Source: Pelargonium cotyledonis
Lineage: Eukaryota; Streptophyta; Magnoliopsida; Geraniales; Geraniaceae
Direction: 5' to 3'
Assembly: GCA_036897625.1 (NCBI GenBank)
Contig: JAYMTA010001349.1
Span: forward strand, 1-20,468
DNA length: 20,468 nt
Shown here in pieces: positions 1-9,380 of this stretch. Below the pieces are notes generated by a model. The model made no database searches. It saw only the letters and a list, made by a program, of their open reading frames with translations, and had not been told where the DNA came from. Position numbers and translations under genes: made by a program. Within the stretch, counting starts at the first letter, position 1. Every line of letters begins with the position of its first letter.

Positions 1-369
1 GACAATTAAGTAATTGTTCAATATTTTCCGACTCTTTACCCATTTTTTGCAATTTTTAGCCAAACGTAATATTCACTTTCCACAACTTAAGATTCTGCAT
101 TTTCCCTTCACTTTCCGATGTGTCAGATGCCCTTATCAACTTTCCCAAGAAAGTTAACATTCCAGAAAAATTTACTTTCCCGTTCCCAAACGATATCATA
201 TTTCAAAATTGCAAAAGCAATGGAGTAGTGTGCAAAAATAACCATCTTTTTAGTAGCTTAATTCAAATTTTAAACATAAAAAAGCAAACGAATTTGATGC
301 AAGAAACTCCTTAAGAAATTATTTATTTATGCAAGAATTGAAAAGATTAATTTAAAAAAAAAAAAAAAA

Positions 370-468
370 AAAGACTAGAAAGCTAAAGATTCAATTTCCA
401 AGAAAGAGTGTTGCTAAATGAGGATTTCTATATAAGTTGTTTTATAAATCTTTAGCTTTGTAGTCTTT
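370..468. repeat. 22-bp inverted repeat (foldback) with 55-nt loop
   Basis: The arm at 370-391 (begins AAAGACTA, ends CTAAAGATT) is the reverse complement of 447-468 with one mismatch. The loop is 392-446. A-rich runs lie outside both arms and do not pair. This could be the core of a very small decayed foldback element or a chance stem; nothing indicates a gene. Confidence 0.6.
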
Positions 469-661
469 AAAAAAAAAAATTTAACGGAATGTATAAAGTT
501 TTGATGATGTTGATGTAGAGTTGAAATCTGTAGTGAATGATGCCATATTTGAAAAAGCTTAGAAGGCCAACAATGAAGTATCACAAATTAGAAAAGAGGC
601 TTACAAGCACTTTATTTTTTTGCAAGTAATTTTTGTTTGGTATGAGAGAAAAGAAAATACA

Positions 662-701
662 AGAAAAGAGAAAAAGAAAGAGAAAAAGAAAGAGAAAAAG
701 G
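662..701 (+). repeat. Purine-only 12-bp tandem tract (GAGAAAAAGAAA)
   Basis: An almost purely purine run in which the 12-base unit GAGAAAAAGAAA is repeated about three times. It produces Lys/Glu-rich low-complexity translation in all plus-strand frames, so the open frame over it is not evidence of a gene. Confidence 0.7.
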
Positions 702-1178
702 TAGTGTATTGTGTATATCACTTAAATGGCTTCCTCTTTTGGTCTCTCTTTTTTATTTCGTTTGTTTGTTTAAGTTACATATATGCCTCTCATGATCATA
801 GATTGCACTACATAAAGTTCATATACAATGTCAATGTTATATGTTCGTATTCTTATAGATTGCCCTTTTGCGATTTGGATTTAGAATTGCTCGGGTAAAA
901 ATCAAGTTCTTTGGCTATTCGTCTTGCACTATGTTGAAGGAGGGCTAATAGAATTATTGAATTTTTAGTATGGTTTTGTTTCGTTCATTTGTCTGTTTTC
1001 GTAATAATCTAATTCATCCCTTTGTAGGTGCTCTTAAACTGTTGTCGGATGATTGTAATCGTATTGTTCTTGTTGAGGATGTGCTTATTTGGCATCCTTC
1101 GTAATTTGTAGTCTAATTTGCTACGTTCTATAAATAAAATAAGGGGTAATTACGAATATATAACCTATTGTATACATT

Positions 1179-1303
1179 TTTTACACTTTACTACCCCATG
1201 TTTGATTTTAGTACACTTAACTACTATATGTTGTAACTCTTTTACATTTTACTACATCATGTTTCACTTCACAACACTTAAGCACCCTATGTTATAACTC
1301 TAG
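1179..1303. repeat. Two-unit diverged tandem repeat, about 61-64 bp
   Basis: Unit one (about 1179-1239) and unit two (about 1240-1303) share the order TTTTACA(c/t)TTTACTAC, CATGTTT, ACACTTAA, TATGTT(g/a)TAACTCT. This phrase-like repetition is common at the ends of plant transposons and in repetitive intergenic DNA. No element can be named from it. Confidence 0.55.
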
Positions 1304-1310
1304 GAAATGG

Positions 1311-1954
1311 ACAAAAATATGAACATGTGCTTAAAAAGAAACAATGTCCAAGAAAATAAATAAGATCATGGCCCCTCATAAATCAATTCAAAAGGAGTAA
1401 GGGGTTAGTATTTATGTAAACGAAAGAGAACAATATTTGGATGTGTGATGTGAGTTAGGTGAGCGTTGAGTTCACTATAGGTGTGATGAGGTTCGTATAA
1501 AAATCATTTTCACACCTTAAACCCTAGGCTAACATTACAACCATAATAAAGACCTATTGATCCCAATGGCTAAGAACCTCTAGATTAGTGGGTAAAGGAT
1601 ACCTAGGCCAACCTATGGAGTGACACAATTTGCATGGACTACCTAGAGCTAGCTACCTTGACTATTTAGAAAATCCCGAGCTTCAAGGATGAAACACACA
1701 CACGTTGAACCATTGTGCTATAATGTCGAAGCTTGTTGAAAGAGTGAATAGTTCTATTTTTAGTAATATGTTGAATGCATGACAATTTTGAGAGAAAGGT
1801 TCGTCTGCTTCATAAACTTTACTTAGCTTGATTGATGCCCAAATGTCGTATTCCTATTAGGATTGCATGCAAAGTAGTATAGTTTTTTTCTTTTTCTTTT
1901 TTATTCTTTTTCGTTTTCCTGAGGACAAGCAACACTTTAAGTTTAGGGGGGGTT
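1311..1954 (+). mobile_element. 3' internal end of an LTR retrotransposon, with polypurine tract
   Basis: This non-coding stretch precedes a polypurine tract (AGGGGGGG, 1945-1952) and, two bases later, the TGATAA start of an LTR. The segment GAGGACAAGCAA...TTTAAGTTTAGGGGG from 1921 matches the conserved pre-LTR block of many plant Ty3/gypsy elements, recalled from family knowledge. No gag, protease, RT or integrase coding is visible, so only the 3' non-coding tail of the internal region is present. The left boundary is uncertain. Confidence 0.6.
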
Positions 1955-3648
1955 TGATAACTCGTACTTGTACCTACTTTATACGAGTTATCATTCTTTC
2001 TTCTTTTATCTTGTTTTACCCTTAGTTTTGAGTCACATTTGGGACTATTTGTTGGTAATTGGACACTTTTATCACTTTTCGGTCCTCACAGTTGTTTTAG
2101 TTAACTTTTACCTTTTTAGCGTGTTTTTAGTCATTTTTTGTGTAGTCTATGATAGTTTTTACCTCTTTTACATGCGCCAGATTTTTAATGTGATTTTCAA
2201 GTCTTATGAAGCACACGATATGGTCATATTACAACAAATTAGGCAAGGTCAAACCTAGTCAACAAAGGATCAATTTCAAAAAAGAAAAGTTTTGGTGAAA
2301 TTCACAAAGTTAAAAGAATGATCTTTGAAGGGTAATTCAAAATTTTCACCACTCAAACCAACCTAGATCAAGTTTAGGCCTGCAACAATGTTGTAGAGGA
2401 CATCTTGGGTTTTTCAATGAGTGGTCGCGCACAATTTTTCGAGGTTGTTTAAGGCCTGAAGCATTCGAAATACCACCTGCACCGTGGCGCAAAACGTCTC
2501 ATGACGCGGTGTTGCGTCAGCTACCCTAAAATTGCCTTAAAATAAAAAGTTTGCACTATTGTTTTAGGGATAAAAATTTCCCCATATTTTCCCTTTTTCC
2601 CAGCCACTATATGATCAGTTAGGAGAGGTAGAAAGTATATTTTCGCGGGTGGAGATAAGATTAGGTGTGGGGAGAAACTCTCAATGGAGTCTTCTCCATC
2701 ACCCATGAAAAGCGCCGCAAAAACACTTTTGGGTGGTGACAACACCCTATTTTTGTTTTTTATTTCCTTTATCTTAGTTTTGGGATATCAATTTGTATTT
2801 GATTATGTTTCATTGTCTATGTGATTTTGGGATCAAATATATATATATATATATATATATATAATGAATATTAGTTTTCTTGTTTGTCTATGAACACGCA
2901 TTCTAACCCATTAATGGTTAGAGGTGCGACTGGTTATGTTTTATTATAAATTTCATATTCAATTTTCTACGATGTTAGATCCTTTGTGTTACGATGATTC
3001 ACCCAGCCCAAAGTTTGTGTGTGGAGTAGCTTCCCACGAACTCAATCGTACCATGAGATTCGCCTTGACCATAGGGTTGTCTGTGTGGATCGAATCATCG
3101 TATAGGGGGGGACCTTTTGTAGTCACATGCACTAGGCACCCTATTTACTTTATAGCACTGGTCGCATTGCCAACATGTATGTGACCCTATTGCATTCGTA
3201 TGCATGGGGGAGCAAATTGCGCCTAAGAATTAATCAGTGATAATGTAATCATGTTGAGCCTCAAGTGAGCCTCACAAGGGATGCTCGATTACTTGAGTGG
3301 GTGTGAATAACATGTGGGACAAAAACATCTAGACATAATCCATTATATGTTTTAATTCATTGTTCCAAATCAGTTGCACATTTACCATTTTCACCTCACA
3401 CTTATTTTACTATCTACTCTTTTTAAATATTTATTTTTATGTTTATTTAATTTACTTGTTATCTTCCATCATAATTATTGGTTTACCACTTTTTAGATTA
3501 GTCCATCTTTTAATTCAATTCAATTATTTGTAATTTACCTTAGTCCCCAAGGATCGATATCATACTCTTAGGAGTCCTATATTACTTGTGCGACATCGAT
3601 ATACTTGTCGTGCGAGTGTCGATTTATTTGATACACATAAAATCATCA
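1955..3648 (+). mobile_element. 3' LTR of a Ty3/gypsy-like retrotransposon (about 1.69 kb)
   Basis: It begins TGATAACTCG directly after the polypurine tract and ends ...AAATCATCA, giving TGAT...ATCA termini. The near-terminal block from about 3588 (GCGACATCGATATACTTG, then GTGTCGATTTATTTGATACAC) resembles the usual 3' end of plant gypsy-type LTRs. Short open frames inside show no protein domains. An (AT)n microsatellite lies within it. The matching 5' LTR is not in the window, so the flanking duplication and insertion age cannot be read. Clade assignment (Athila/Tat-like) is tentative. Confidence 0.6.
2837..2863. repeat. (AT)n microsatellite, about 13 copies
   Basis: Uninterrupted alternating A/T inside the LTR, likely length-variable. 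Confidence 0.9.
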
Positions 3649-3654
3649 CCATTG

Positions 3655-3900
3655 GGGTTACCAAGACTCCACCTCAGACGTAAGAGTAAGTCCTTGTATG
3701 TTAACAAGAATGCTCTGCATAGCTTTTTTAGAGAGAGAAAGCTAGAGAGATAAGTGAATGTAAATAATGAGAGTGAGAATTGATATGTGAGGATCCCTTT
3801 CTATTTGGAAGAGGAGGGTATTTATAGGCTCATACCACATTGTGCCACTTTTCAACGTTTGATTGGTTGATGAAGATGGAAGGCCCATTAAGGCCCACTT
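3655..3900 (-). mobile_element. Decayed LTR end (R-U5-like) in minus orientation
   Basis: On the minus strand this reads as a TATA box (TATAAATA, plus-strand 3819-3826), then a CT-rich leader (TCTCTCTAGCTTTCTCTCTC), then ACGTCTGAGGTGGAGTC at about 3665-3681. That order is typical of plant LTR promoters and R-U5 regions. It abuts the end of the preceding LTR, so one element probably inserted into or beside the other. It is related to the plus-strand copy at 5880-6115. Confidence 0.45.
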
Positions 3901-4427
3901 GCCTTTCAAGCCTAATTGGCCAACTTAGCCCATTGTGATCATCTAGCCCATTAATTTGTGGTGTTGAACTTCACCTTTCCTCCTGACACGTTGCTTGTGC
4001 ATACCGGTGAGGTGGGCGTGTCTCATATGCCTATTGTGAGATGTAATGACTCGCCTGAGTCATTGCGAGCTAGTGCCTCGTAAGGCATAGTCATGGGTAT
4101 GTAAAATTGTTGATGTTGTAAGAGCTTGTTGAAGCGCCTTGGAGGATTCTTGTTAAGGTCAAGGCTTTACAACAGTCAATAGTAGTTGGAGAAGTGTGGA
4201 GTGTAAAACTCTTGCTTGAGGTGTTGAGGCGGACAAATGCTATAACCTTTGTGCTCCATGCCATTGCATTGTGTTTGCATGGAGTCACCTTTAAGCCTTT
4301 GTTCCACCATGTGCTATGTGAGAGGTTTGTGCTTCGTGGGGAGACTTGACTTTGTATTGAGGAATATGATGCTTCCTTAGCCTCCCAATTTGTGGTGAGA
4401 TGCTTGTCACAAGCTTGGGAGCTCATT
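3901..4427. other. Repetitive, non-coding DNA of probable retroelement origin
   Basis: There is no recognisable coding. The minus strand stays open over much of it because the adjoining minisatellite frame continues into it, but the translation has no domain signature. It probably belongs to the U3 or internal part of the neighbouring LTR relics. Confidence 0.4.
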
Positions 4428-4430
4428 GCC

Positions 4431-4639
4431 CATGGTGAGAGAGAACTTATTGCCATGGTGGGAGAAGGCTCATTGTCCATGGTGAGAGGATGCTCCATGG
4501 TGAAAGGACGCTCCTTATCCATGGTGAGTGGTTGTTCCTTGTCCATGGTGAGAGGACGATTCTTGTCCATGGTGAGAGAACACTCATTGTCCATGCTGAG
4601 AGGTTTTTCCTTTTCCATTGTGAGAGGTAGCTTATATTC
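4431..4639. repeat. 24-bp minisatellite (core TCCATGGTGAGAG), about 9 copies
   Basis: The CATGGTG core (or its variants CATGCTG and CATTGTG) starts at 4431, 4454, 4478, 4496, 4520, 4544, 4568, 4592 and 4616. Spacing is 23, 24, 18, then 24 throughout, so one unit lost 6 bp and one lost 1 bp. Because 24 is a multiple of three, plus and minus strands both stay open and give octapeptide repeats (minus strand MDKERPLT-like). I treat this as a DNA-level tandem repeat, not a protein gene: neither frame continues into a recognisable protein. Confidence 0.85.
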
Positions 4640-5879
4640 CTTAAAGTAAGATGCGTATGCTTGGAGAGCTTGCCTTGTAGTAGAGCAAAGCTTATCCGGC
4701 TAGAGAAAATGAGACAAAGTTCACAAGCCTTTGGAGGTGACCAGGTGATGGTTGAGGGATAGAGGTCCGACGTTGTGAAACTGGAGAAGATCAGCATGTC
4801 CTGATAAGCTGTTGGGGGCATGCATGTTCGAATCCGGGAGAGGAAGCTTATCCAGTCCAAACAAGCATGATTGCCAGGACATTTTGTGCAATTGTTGTGA
4901 CAATTGTCCATCTAAACAAGTTACTTATATGGTCTGGACAATATGGATGCTGCAACATTAGCACACATTGTTGCGACATTTGTCTTGTGTCGAGTCACTT
5001 TTAGTATTTTGAGGCCTTTGGGTGCTCTTTCTTGCCTCATTTTGCTTTGAGTATGTTCTTGGACCTTGTATGAGTGATCTTAATGCCTTGAAGCCTTCCG
5101 GATCATGGGCCAACTATGACGGCATTTATCGAAATTGGGTTGCTTACGTGGTGTTGAGGTTGCCACGTGTCATCATTTCATTGGCTCTGAGACTTATGAT
5201 TTTTATGGTAGCAACAATGGATGAAGTGTTCTATAATTATTTTGAGTGCCTCCCTTGCACTCAAGACCTCACAAGAGCGTCCTAGATGGCTCGGGCATCC
5301 TAAGAGCCTCTTTGGTGGCCCAAGAGCCATATAGATGGCCTGTGCGCCCCAAGAACATTCCAAAGAGTTTGAAGTCCCCCAAAAACTTGAGAACAACTAC
5401 AAACTTCTCATAGTTGCACACTTTAGTTTTCGATTGAAAGACGAACCAAAATCTTCTTTATGCGGCGCATCGCATAGGATGCTCGGCAAGCATTGCCACG
5501 ATGTTGCGTCATCAAGCTCCCCATGCCGTGACATCGATCCATTCCAGTCTAAAGAACATGTCATGTACTCTCAGCTCTGATCGATCGATCCTCCTCAATC
5601 TCGATCTTCACTCAATGAATCAACATAATTTACTAAGGCCCTCACAAGTTTTTTGCCTCGTCGAATCACCCTCGAGACACCTCAACAATCATATCATCAT
5701 CAACACCCTCGAAACCTTAGGATGCTACCCCATGTGTTAAAGGCTCATAAGGGCTTCAAAGAGCCACTCCAGTACATGAGAGATGTATAGTAAAACTAAA
5801 ACACACCCAGTATGCATAAGCAATGCTTCCGAGGGGTAAGAAGCCCAAGTCACAAATGGACTCAGATGAGTCCCATACT
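4640..5879. other. Non-coding, probably retroelement-derived DNA
   Basis: Several short open frames occur on both strands, none with a recognisable domain. A tRNA T-loop-like string (GTTCGAATCC, about 4828) occurs, but its arms cannot pair as a tRNA. Higher GC than the flanking AT-rich DNA and the position between two related LTR ends suggest LTR or internal retroelement debris. Confidence 0.4.
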
Positions 5880-6115
5880 TTAACAACCAACCACGCTGTG
5901 ACACGTGGCACTAGTTGGTGGAAGGTAGAAATACTCCTCTGTTGGTAAGAGAAATGGATCTTGACAATTTCATATTTCACTTATCTCTCTACCTTTCTCT
6001 CTGTAAAAGGTTTCTAGCTAGAGCCTTCATGTACTCTTGCCCAAAACTCATTCTCACGTCTAAGGCGATGTCCAGAAAATACCCTGGGTACTACGTTCTT
6101 TGGTATGTTACCTTG
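5880..6115 (+). mobile_element. Decayed LTR end (R-U5-like) in plus orientation
   Basis: It contains a CT-rich leader at 5976-6004 that matches the reverse complement of 3730-3758 at 27 of 29 positions. About 70 bases further on lies ACGTCTAAGGCGATGTC (about 6057-6073), matching the reverse complement of about 3665-3690 with mostly transition differences. The spacing between the two blocks is nearly the same in both copies (about 68 and 72 bases). The two are therefore related LTR R-U5 regions in opposite orientation, strongly decayed here. Confidence 0.45.
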
Positions 6116-6536
6116 CGCAGATCACAGGTTCGAGACAAGACAACCGACTTACCTTGACTTGGAGTGAAAACATACATTTGGACAATCAGGCTTAGAAAAC
6201 ATGAAACTTAGGCAAATCTCTAACTACTAGACAAGACAACAAATGACTTCTAGTGCGTTAGGTTTGACTCGAGTCAAACAGACGCATCAACTATAATTTT
6301 GTTTTATCTTTTGACATGTAATTTAGAAAACAACTAATGTAAGCTTATATCATTTAATTGATGTCCATTTTTTTCTTCTGAAATTGTACAAAGTTATCCA
6401 TGTCTTATTAATTATATATGAATGCATATTCTCAAATTTGTAGACCCCCATATGAATCATAATTTGAACTTGAACTTGTATTTCGTATGCCATTATAAAA
6501 CTTATATACATGTATATATAATGGATATTTGAATTC
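6116..6536. other. AT-rich intergenic DNA upstream of the LINE insertion
   Basis: I see no coding or structural feature. The last bases (6537-6554) form the left target-site duplication of the LINE insertion. Confidence 0.5.
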
Positions 6537-6554
6537 AAAAGTTTATTACAACAA
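6537..6554 (+). repeat. Left target-site duplication of the LINE insertion
   Basis: AAAAGTTTATTACAACAA here is repeated exactly at 8083-8100, flanking the inserted element. It starts with A residues, as expected for L1-type target-primed insertion. Confidence 0.85.
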
Positions 6555-6765
6555 ATTGAGACCAACAACTGTAAAAAAGTGGTCCAGTATGCTCTCAAGT
6601 GGCATTTAGGGTTTTGTAGCTTTTTTTCTTTGGTGTGGCTATTGGCTGCAGAAGTGAGCAAGAGGAGTAGTGGTAGTGGCCGAGTTTCTCAGCGGCAACG
6701 TGAGGAAGTGTTGCAGAAGAGTAGACAAGGCGTGTTTTACGGGCGACGAGTGGACGATCTCAGAT

Positions 6766-7760
6766 ATGAGGAATAGCTTCGATTACGGACGATCTAGAGC
6801 AAGGGCTGGGGATGTTATCCATTAAGGGCGAGGAAGTAGGTGGGGTGGAGGTAGAGGTTCCGGCAGAAGGTTTAGAGGCGGATGGGGTCCAGAAATGGTG
6901 AATGGTATTTAGGTTTTTGACTCAATCTGTTATCAACTTTGATGTGATGAGGCACCAAATGGCATCGGTGTGGAAGCCCGCGGCGCAAATGAGGGTGAAG
7001 GAGGTAGTGGATGATAGAATGGTGAAGATGGAACAACAGGTCATTTTTGAGTTTTACCATGAATAGGACGCTCAAAGGATTGCGTAAGGGGGTCCATGGA
7101 CTTTCAACCATGATGCTTTGATCAGTAGGTTGTTGAAGCCGGGGGAGATTCCGGCGAAGGTGGACTTGGATGAACTGAGGATGTAGGTTTAGTTGCATGA
7201 CCTTCCGCAGGGTTTTCATATGGAGCAGGTCTGCAAGAGCATAGGTGATTATATTGGGTCATTCATTGAAATGGGCTCAGGTAGTTTTACCCGGAATAGG
7301 ACATCCTATATAAGGATACGAGTAACGGGCACCTATCAAGAGGAGGTGACGAGTGAAGGCTGTTGGGGGGACATGGTCGTGGGTTATGTTCAAATATGAG
7401 AGAGTTCCAAATTTCTGTTTCTAATGTGGTATAATGGGACACAAGGACCAGGTGTGCCAGGACATGACCAAGCACCCGGACGTGGGTAGTGAGATAGCAT
7501 GTGGGGTTTGGCTTAGGGCGCCCAGGAGGAGGGTGGGCGGTCTCATCGGGGCACGTTGGATGAGGGACGAAGGTCGGCCATGGGAGCCGACGTCTCCCAT
7601 GGACATTGGAAAAGCAATAACAGAGAAGAAGCTGGGGGTGGACGAGGAAGGGGACGGGGTGACGATAGTGGATGGTAAGCGTAGTCGGACTTTAGAGAAG
7701 GAGGGGAGAGGTAAGCAAGTGTTAGGACAAGCGGACCAATGCGAGAAGGTCCACTCGTGA
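6766..7760 (+). pseudogene. Broken LINE ORF1 (DUF4283-like plus CCHC zinc knuckle)
   Basis: An intact version would be the nucleic-acid-binding protein of a plant LINE. Reading across stops and frameshifts gives, in order: a segment from about 6784 reading DDLEQGLGMLSIKGEE; the DUF4283-like core (FLTQSVINFDVM at about 6910, FEFYHE and GGPWTFNHDAL around 7050-7120, LHDLPQGFHMEQV at about 7190-7230, SYIRIRV at about 7305); then FKYERVPNFCF leading into a zinc knuckle C-x2-C-x4-H-x4-C at 7416-7457. Stops include TAG codons replacing Trp and Gln near 7185 and a TAA between the two knuckle cysteines (7422-7424). At least one net frame change occurs before the knuckle. The last open part (7434-7760) is Arg/Gly/Glu-rich. 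The family call rests on motif recall, and the start is approximate. Confidence 0.75.
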
Positions 7761-8077
7761 GAGTGATTCGATAAGAGGAGCCGGAGTAGCTGCTGCTTCG
7801 GTCGGAGGGGGGTTACGTTATGGTGGTAATCTCCTATGGTTTAGTTGTTGGTTTGCCTGTTTTGGCCTAATATGTCAGGGTCTGATTTGCTATTATGGGT
7901 GGTTTTCTTTTGTTCTTGTTTGGGGTTCGAGTTTTTGTCTCGTGGTTTGGTTTGATCAGCGATGTAGCGAGTCAGTCTTTTCCGGGTCTCTAGGTTTTTG
8001 TTTGGTCTTTATAGTTCCAATTCTTTTGAGTGTAACTCTATTTGATTGATCAATAATAATCCTAGTATTATTATGCT
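7761..8077 (+). other. 3' untranslated region of the LINE-family element
   Basis: T- and G-rich non-coding DNA between the ORF1 remnant and the A tail. It has no RT or endonuclease motif in any frame, which defines the element as lacking ORF2. Confidence 0.6.
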
Positions 8078-8082
8078 AAAAA

Positions 8083-8100
8083 AAAAGTTTATTACAACAA
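8083..8100 (+). repeat. Right target-site duplication of the LINE insertion
   Basis: Exact copy of 6537-6554, immediately after the A tail. The boundary with the tail is ambiguous by a few A residues. Confidence 0.85.
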
Positions 8101-9060
8101 TTGTTGAATTTTTCTTGACATGAACTATTTGGTTCAATGGAATTTGATCCTACAATTTTGGCATGTTTTTAGCATCAAGGATAAGTACTTGGAGTAATTA
8201 ATTGATGCTGTCAAGAGAGTTACTTGGCGGATAAGATAGACTTTTCCATACGTTTAGTTTCAGTGTCAACCTACTAATCAATCTCACATAAATAATTTCT
8301 TAGTTTGCATCATTTTACTCCTAAAGTTGACACTTGTGCCATAATTGTATGGACCTATTCATATTTATGTTTCAATTCACAATACACTCCATGTATGGTT
8401 TGAAATCAAACATATGAATACTATTATGGAACAAAAAATTATGTATTCATATAATATATAATTACTCATTCTCATTGTTAAACTTGAATATCACTTGTTT
8501 ACTTCACCAATTTTTTTGTATTTTTTTAATAAATTAATATTATATAAATTACCAATTTTCTATTTTTATAAGACCGAGCATAATTCGTTCAATTATTTTA
8601 TATATACAAATGAAAAGTGTCCCTATTTTAATCTCGTACATTCAAATTATTTTTGTTGTTGAACATTTTCTCATATCTAAACTTAAATGATTAAAATGAG
8701 AGGAAACTATTTTGATCATCTTGCTTGTTTTTTGGTCTCTTCAATTTGCTACATTCTCATGAAAGACAAATACTCTTTCTGTCTTAAGCTGAGTGTTTTG
8801 CTTTTTATTCATTTTTTTTTTCAAAATTAGCGTCATCTTTGACGTTTTAATAACAATAGTGTCTTATAAACGATTAATTAATATTACATCAAATTTTTTG
8901 CATCACATGTTGTTAGTTATTTTTCATATTTTTTTAAAGATAGAAATTAAGACACAACAGTAAAAATTACTCGTGGAGATGGGGAACATCTAGGGGTGTG
9001 CAACATGGAGTTGTTTCTTTTCCTTTCTTGTGAACCAAAAAAACACATTTAAAATATTAC
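8101..9060. other. AT-rich intergenic region upstream of the MORN gene
   Basis: No coding signal. A TA-flanked CTCTTTCTGTCTT at 8772-8784 resembles a decayed Stowaway-type MITE end but has no clear partner. Otherwise it is low-complexity AT-rich DNA, with distal promoter elements possible but not identifiable. Confidence 0.5.
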
Positions 9061-9290
9061 GGTGGCACGTGCCGGCCTGCGACAGTAAAGCGAAAAGGAG
9101 CCGAATCAATCTAGATCCGACGACCATATATTCCCGTCAAGACCGGGACATCCGACGGCTCTTGCTCCTCCGAAATCCCAACCGTCGGATCCTAATCCAA
9201 CAGTCCACGTTGAATCTCGCTGTCCCTCTCCAGCTTCCGATATATATATACACAAAACCCGGTCCAAATTTCTGCACATTCTCTCCCAAA
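9061..9290 (+). promoter_or_regulatory. Promoter of the MORN-repeat gene (G-box, TATA box)
   Basis: GC content rises here. A G-box core CACGTG sits at 9066-9071 in the palindrome GCACGTGC, a site for plant bZIP and bHLH factors. TATATATATA at 9241-9250 is a suitable TATA box, placing transcription start near 9275-9285, about 185 bases before the main start codon. A perfect 9-bp inverted repeat (ATCCGACGG/CCGTCGGAT, 9150-9158 and 9182-9190) lies between G-box and TATA. Motifs are read directly; their activity is inferred. Confidence 0.6.
9150..9190. repeat. Perfect 9-bp inverted repeat in the promoter
   Basis: ATCCGACGG (9150-9158) and CCGTCGGAT (9182-9190) are exact reverse complements separated by 23 bases. 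A partial third copy (ATCCGACGA) begins near 9115. These could be paired factor-binding sites in opposite orientation. Confidence 0.7.
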
Positions 9291-9380
9291 CCATTCTTTG
9301 TTGGTTCCTTCACTTGCTCTGCTTCTGCTGCTGCTGCTAACGCGCGCACTCCGACACTGCTTTATCGTGCGCCGCCTGAG

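Larger units (their letters stand above)
1..1140. other. AT-rich intergenic DNA
   Basis: No reading frame here has recognisable protein similarity. The sequence is AT-rich with homopolymer A runs (about 353-372 and 468-478). Short open frames are low-complexity or hydrophobic without domain signatures. The foldback and the purine tract inside it are listed separately. Confidence 0.6.
6555..8086 (+). mobile_element. ORF1-only LINE-family retroelement with poly(A) and target-site duplication
   Basis: About 1.53 kb lies between two exact 18-bp copies of AAAAGTTTATTACAACAA. It ends in an A run (8078-8086, partly shared with the duplication), preceded by GATCAATAATAATCC...ATTATGCT, like other plant LINE tails. 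Inside are a leader of about 210 bases, a broken ORF1, and a non-coding 3' region of about 320 bases. No endonuclease or reverse transcriptase sequence is present, so it is either an internally deleted copy or a non-autonomous ORF1-only type, mobilised by another LINE's ORF2. The exact duplication means it is younger than the LTR debris, yet ORF1 already carries several stops and frameshifts. Confidence 0.8.

Noticed and set aside
2924-3184. An 86-codon plus-strand open frame inside the LTR
   Set aside because: It lies in LTR sequence and has no recognisable protein features.
4820-4850. tRNA- or SINE-like B-box (ATGTTCGAATCCGGG)
   Set aside because: The bases on each side of the loop cannot pair as a T-arm, and no matching A-box or acceptor stem was found.
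4091-4911. Minus-strand open frames encoding an octapeptide-repeat protein
   Set aside because: The openness comes from the 24-bp tandem repeat. Overlapping frames on both strands are equally open and no domain or expression signal is seen.
6121-6136. Second B-box-like string (ACAGGTTCGAGACAAG)
   Set aside because: No surrounding tRNA fold; it lies in decayed LTR-like sequence.
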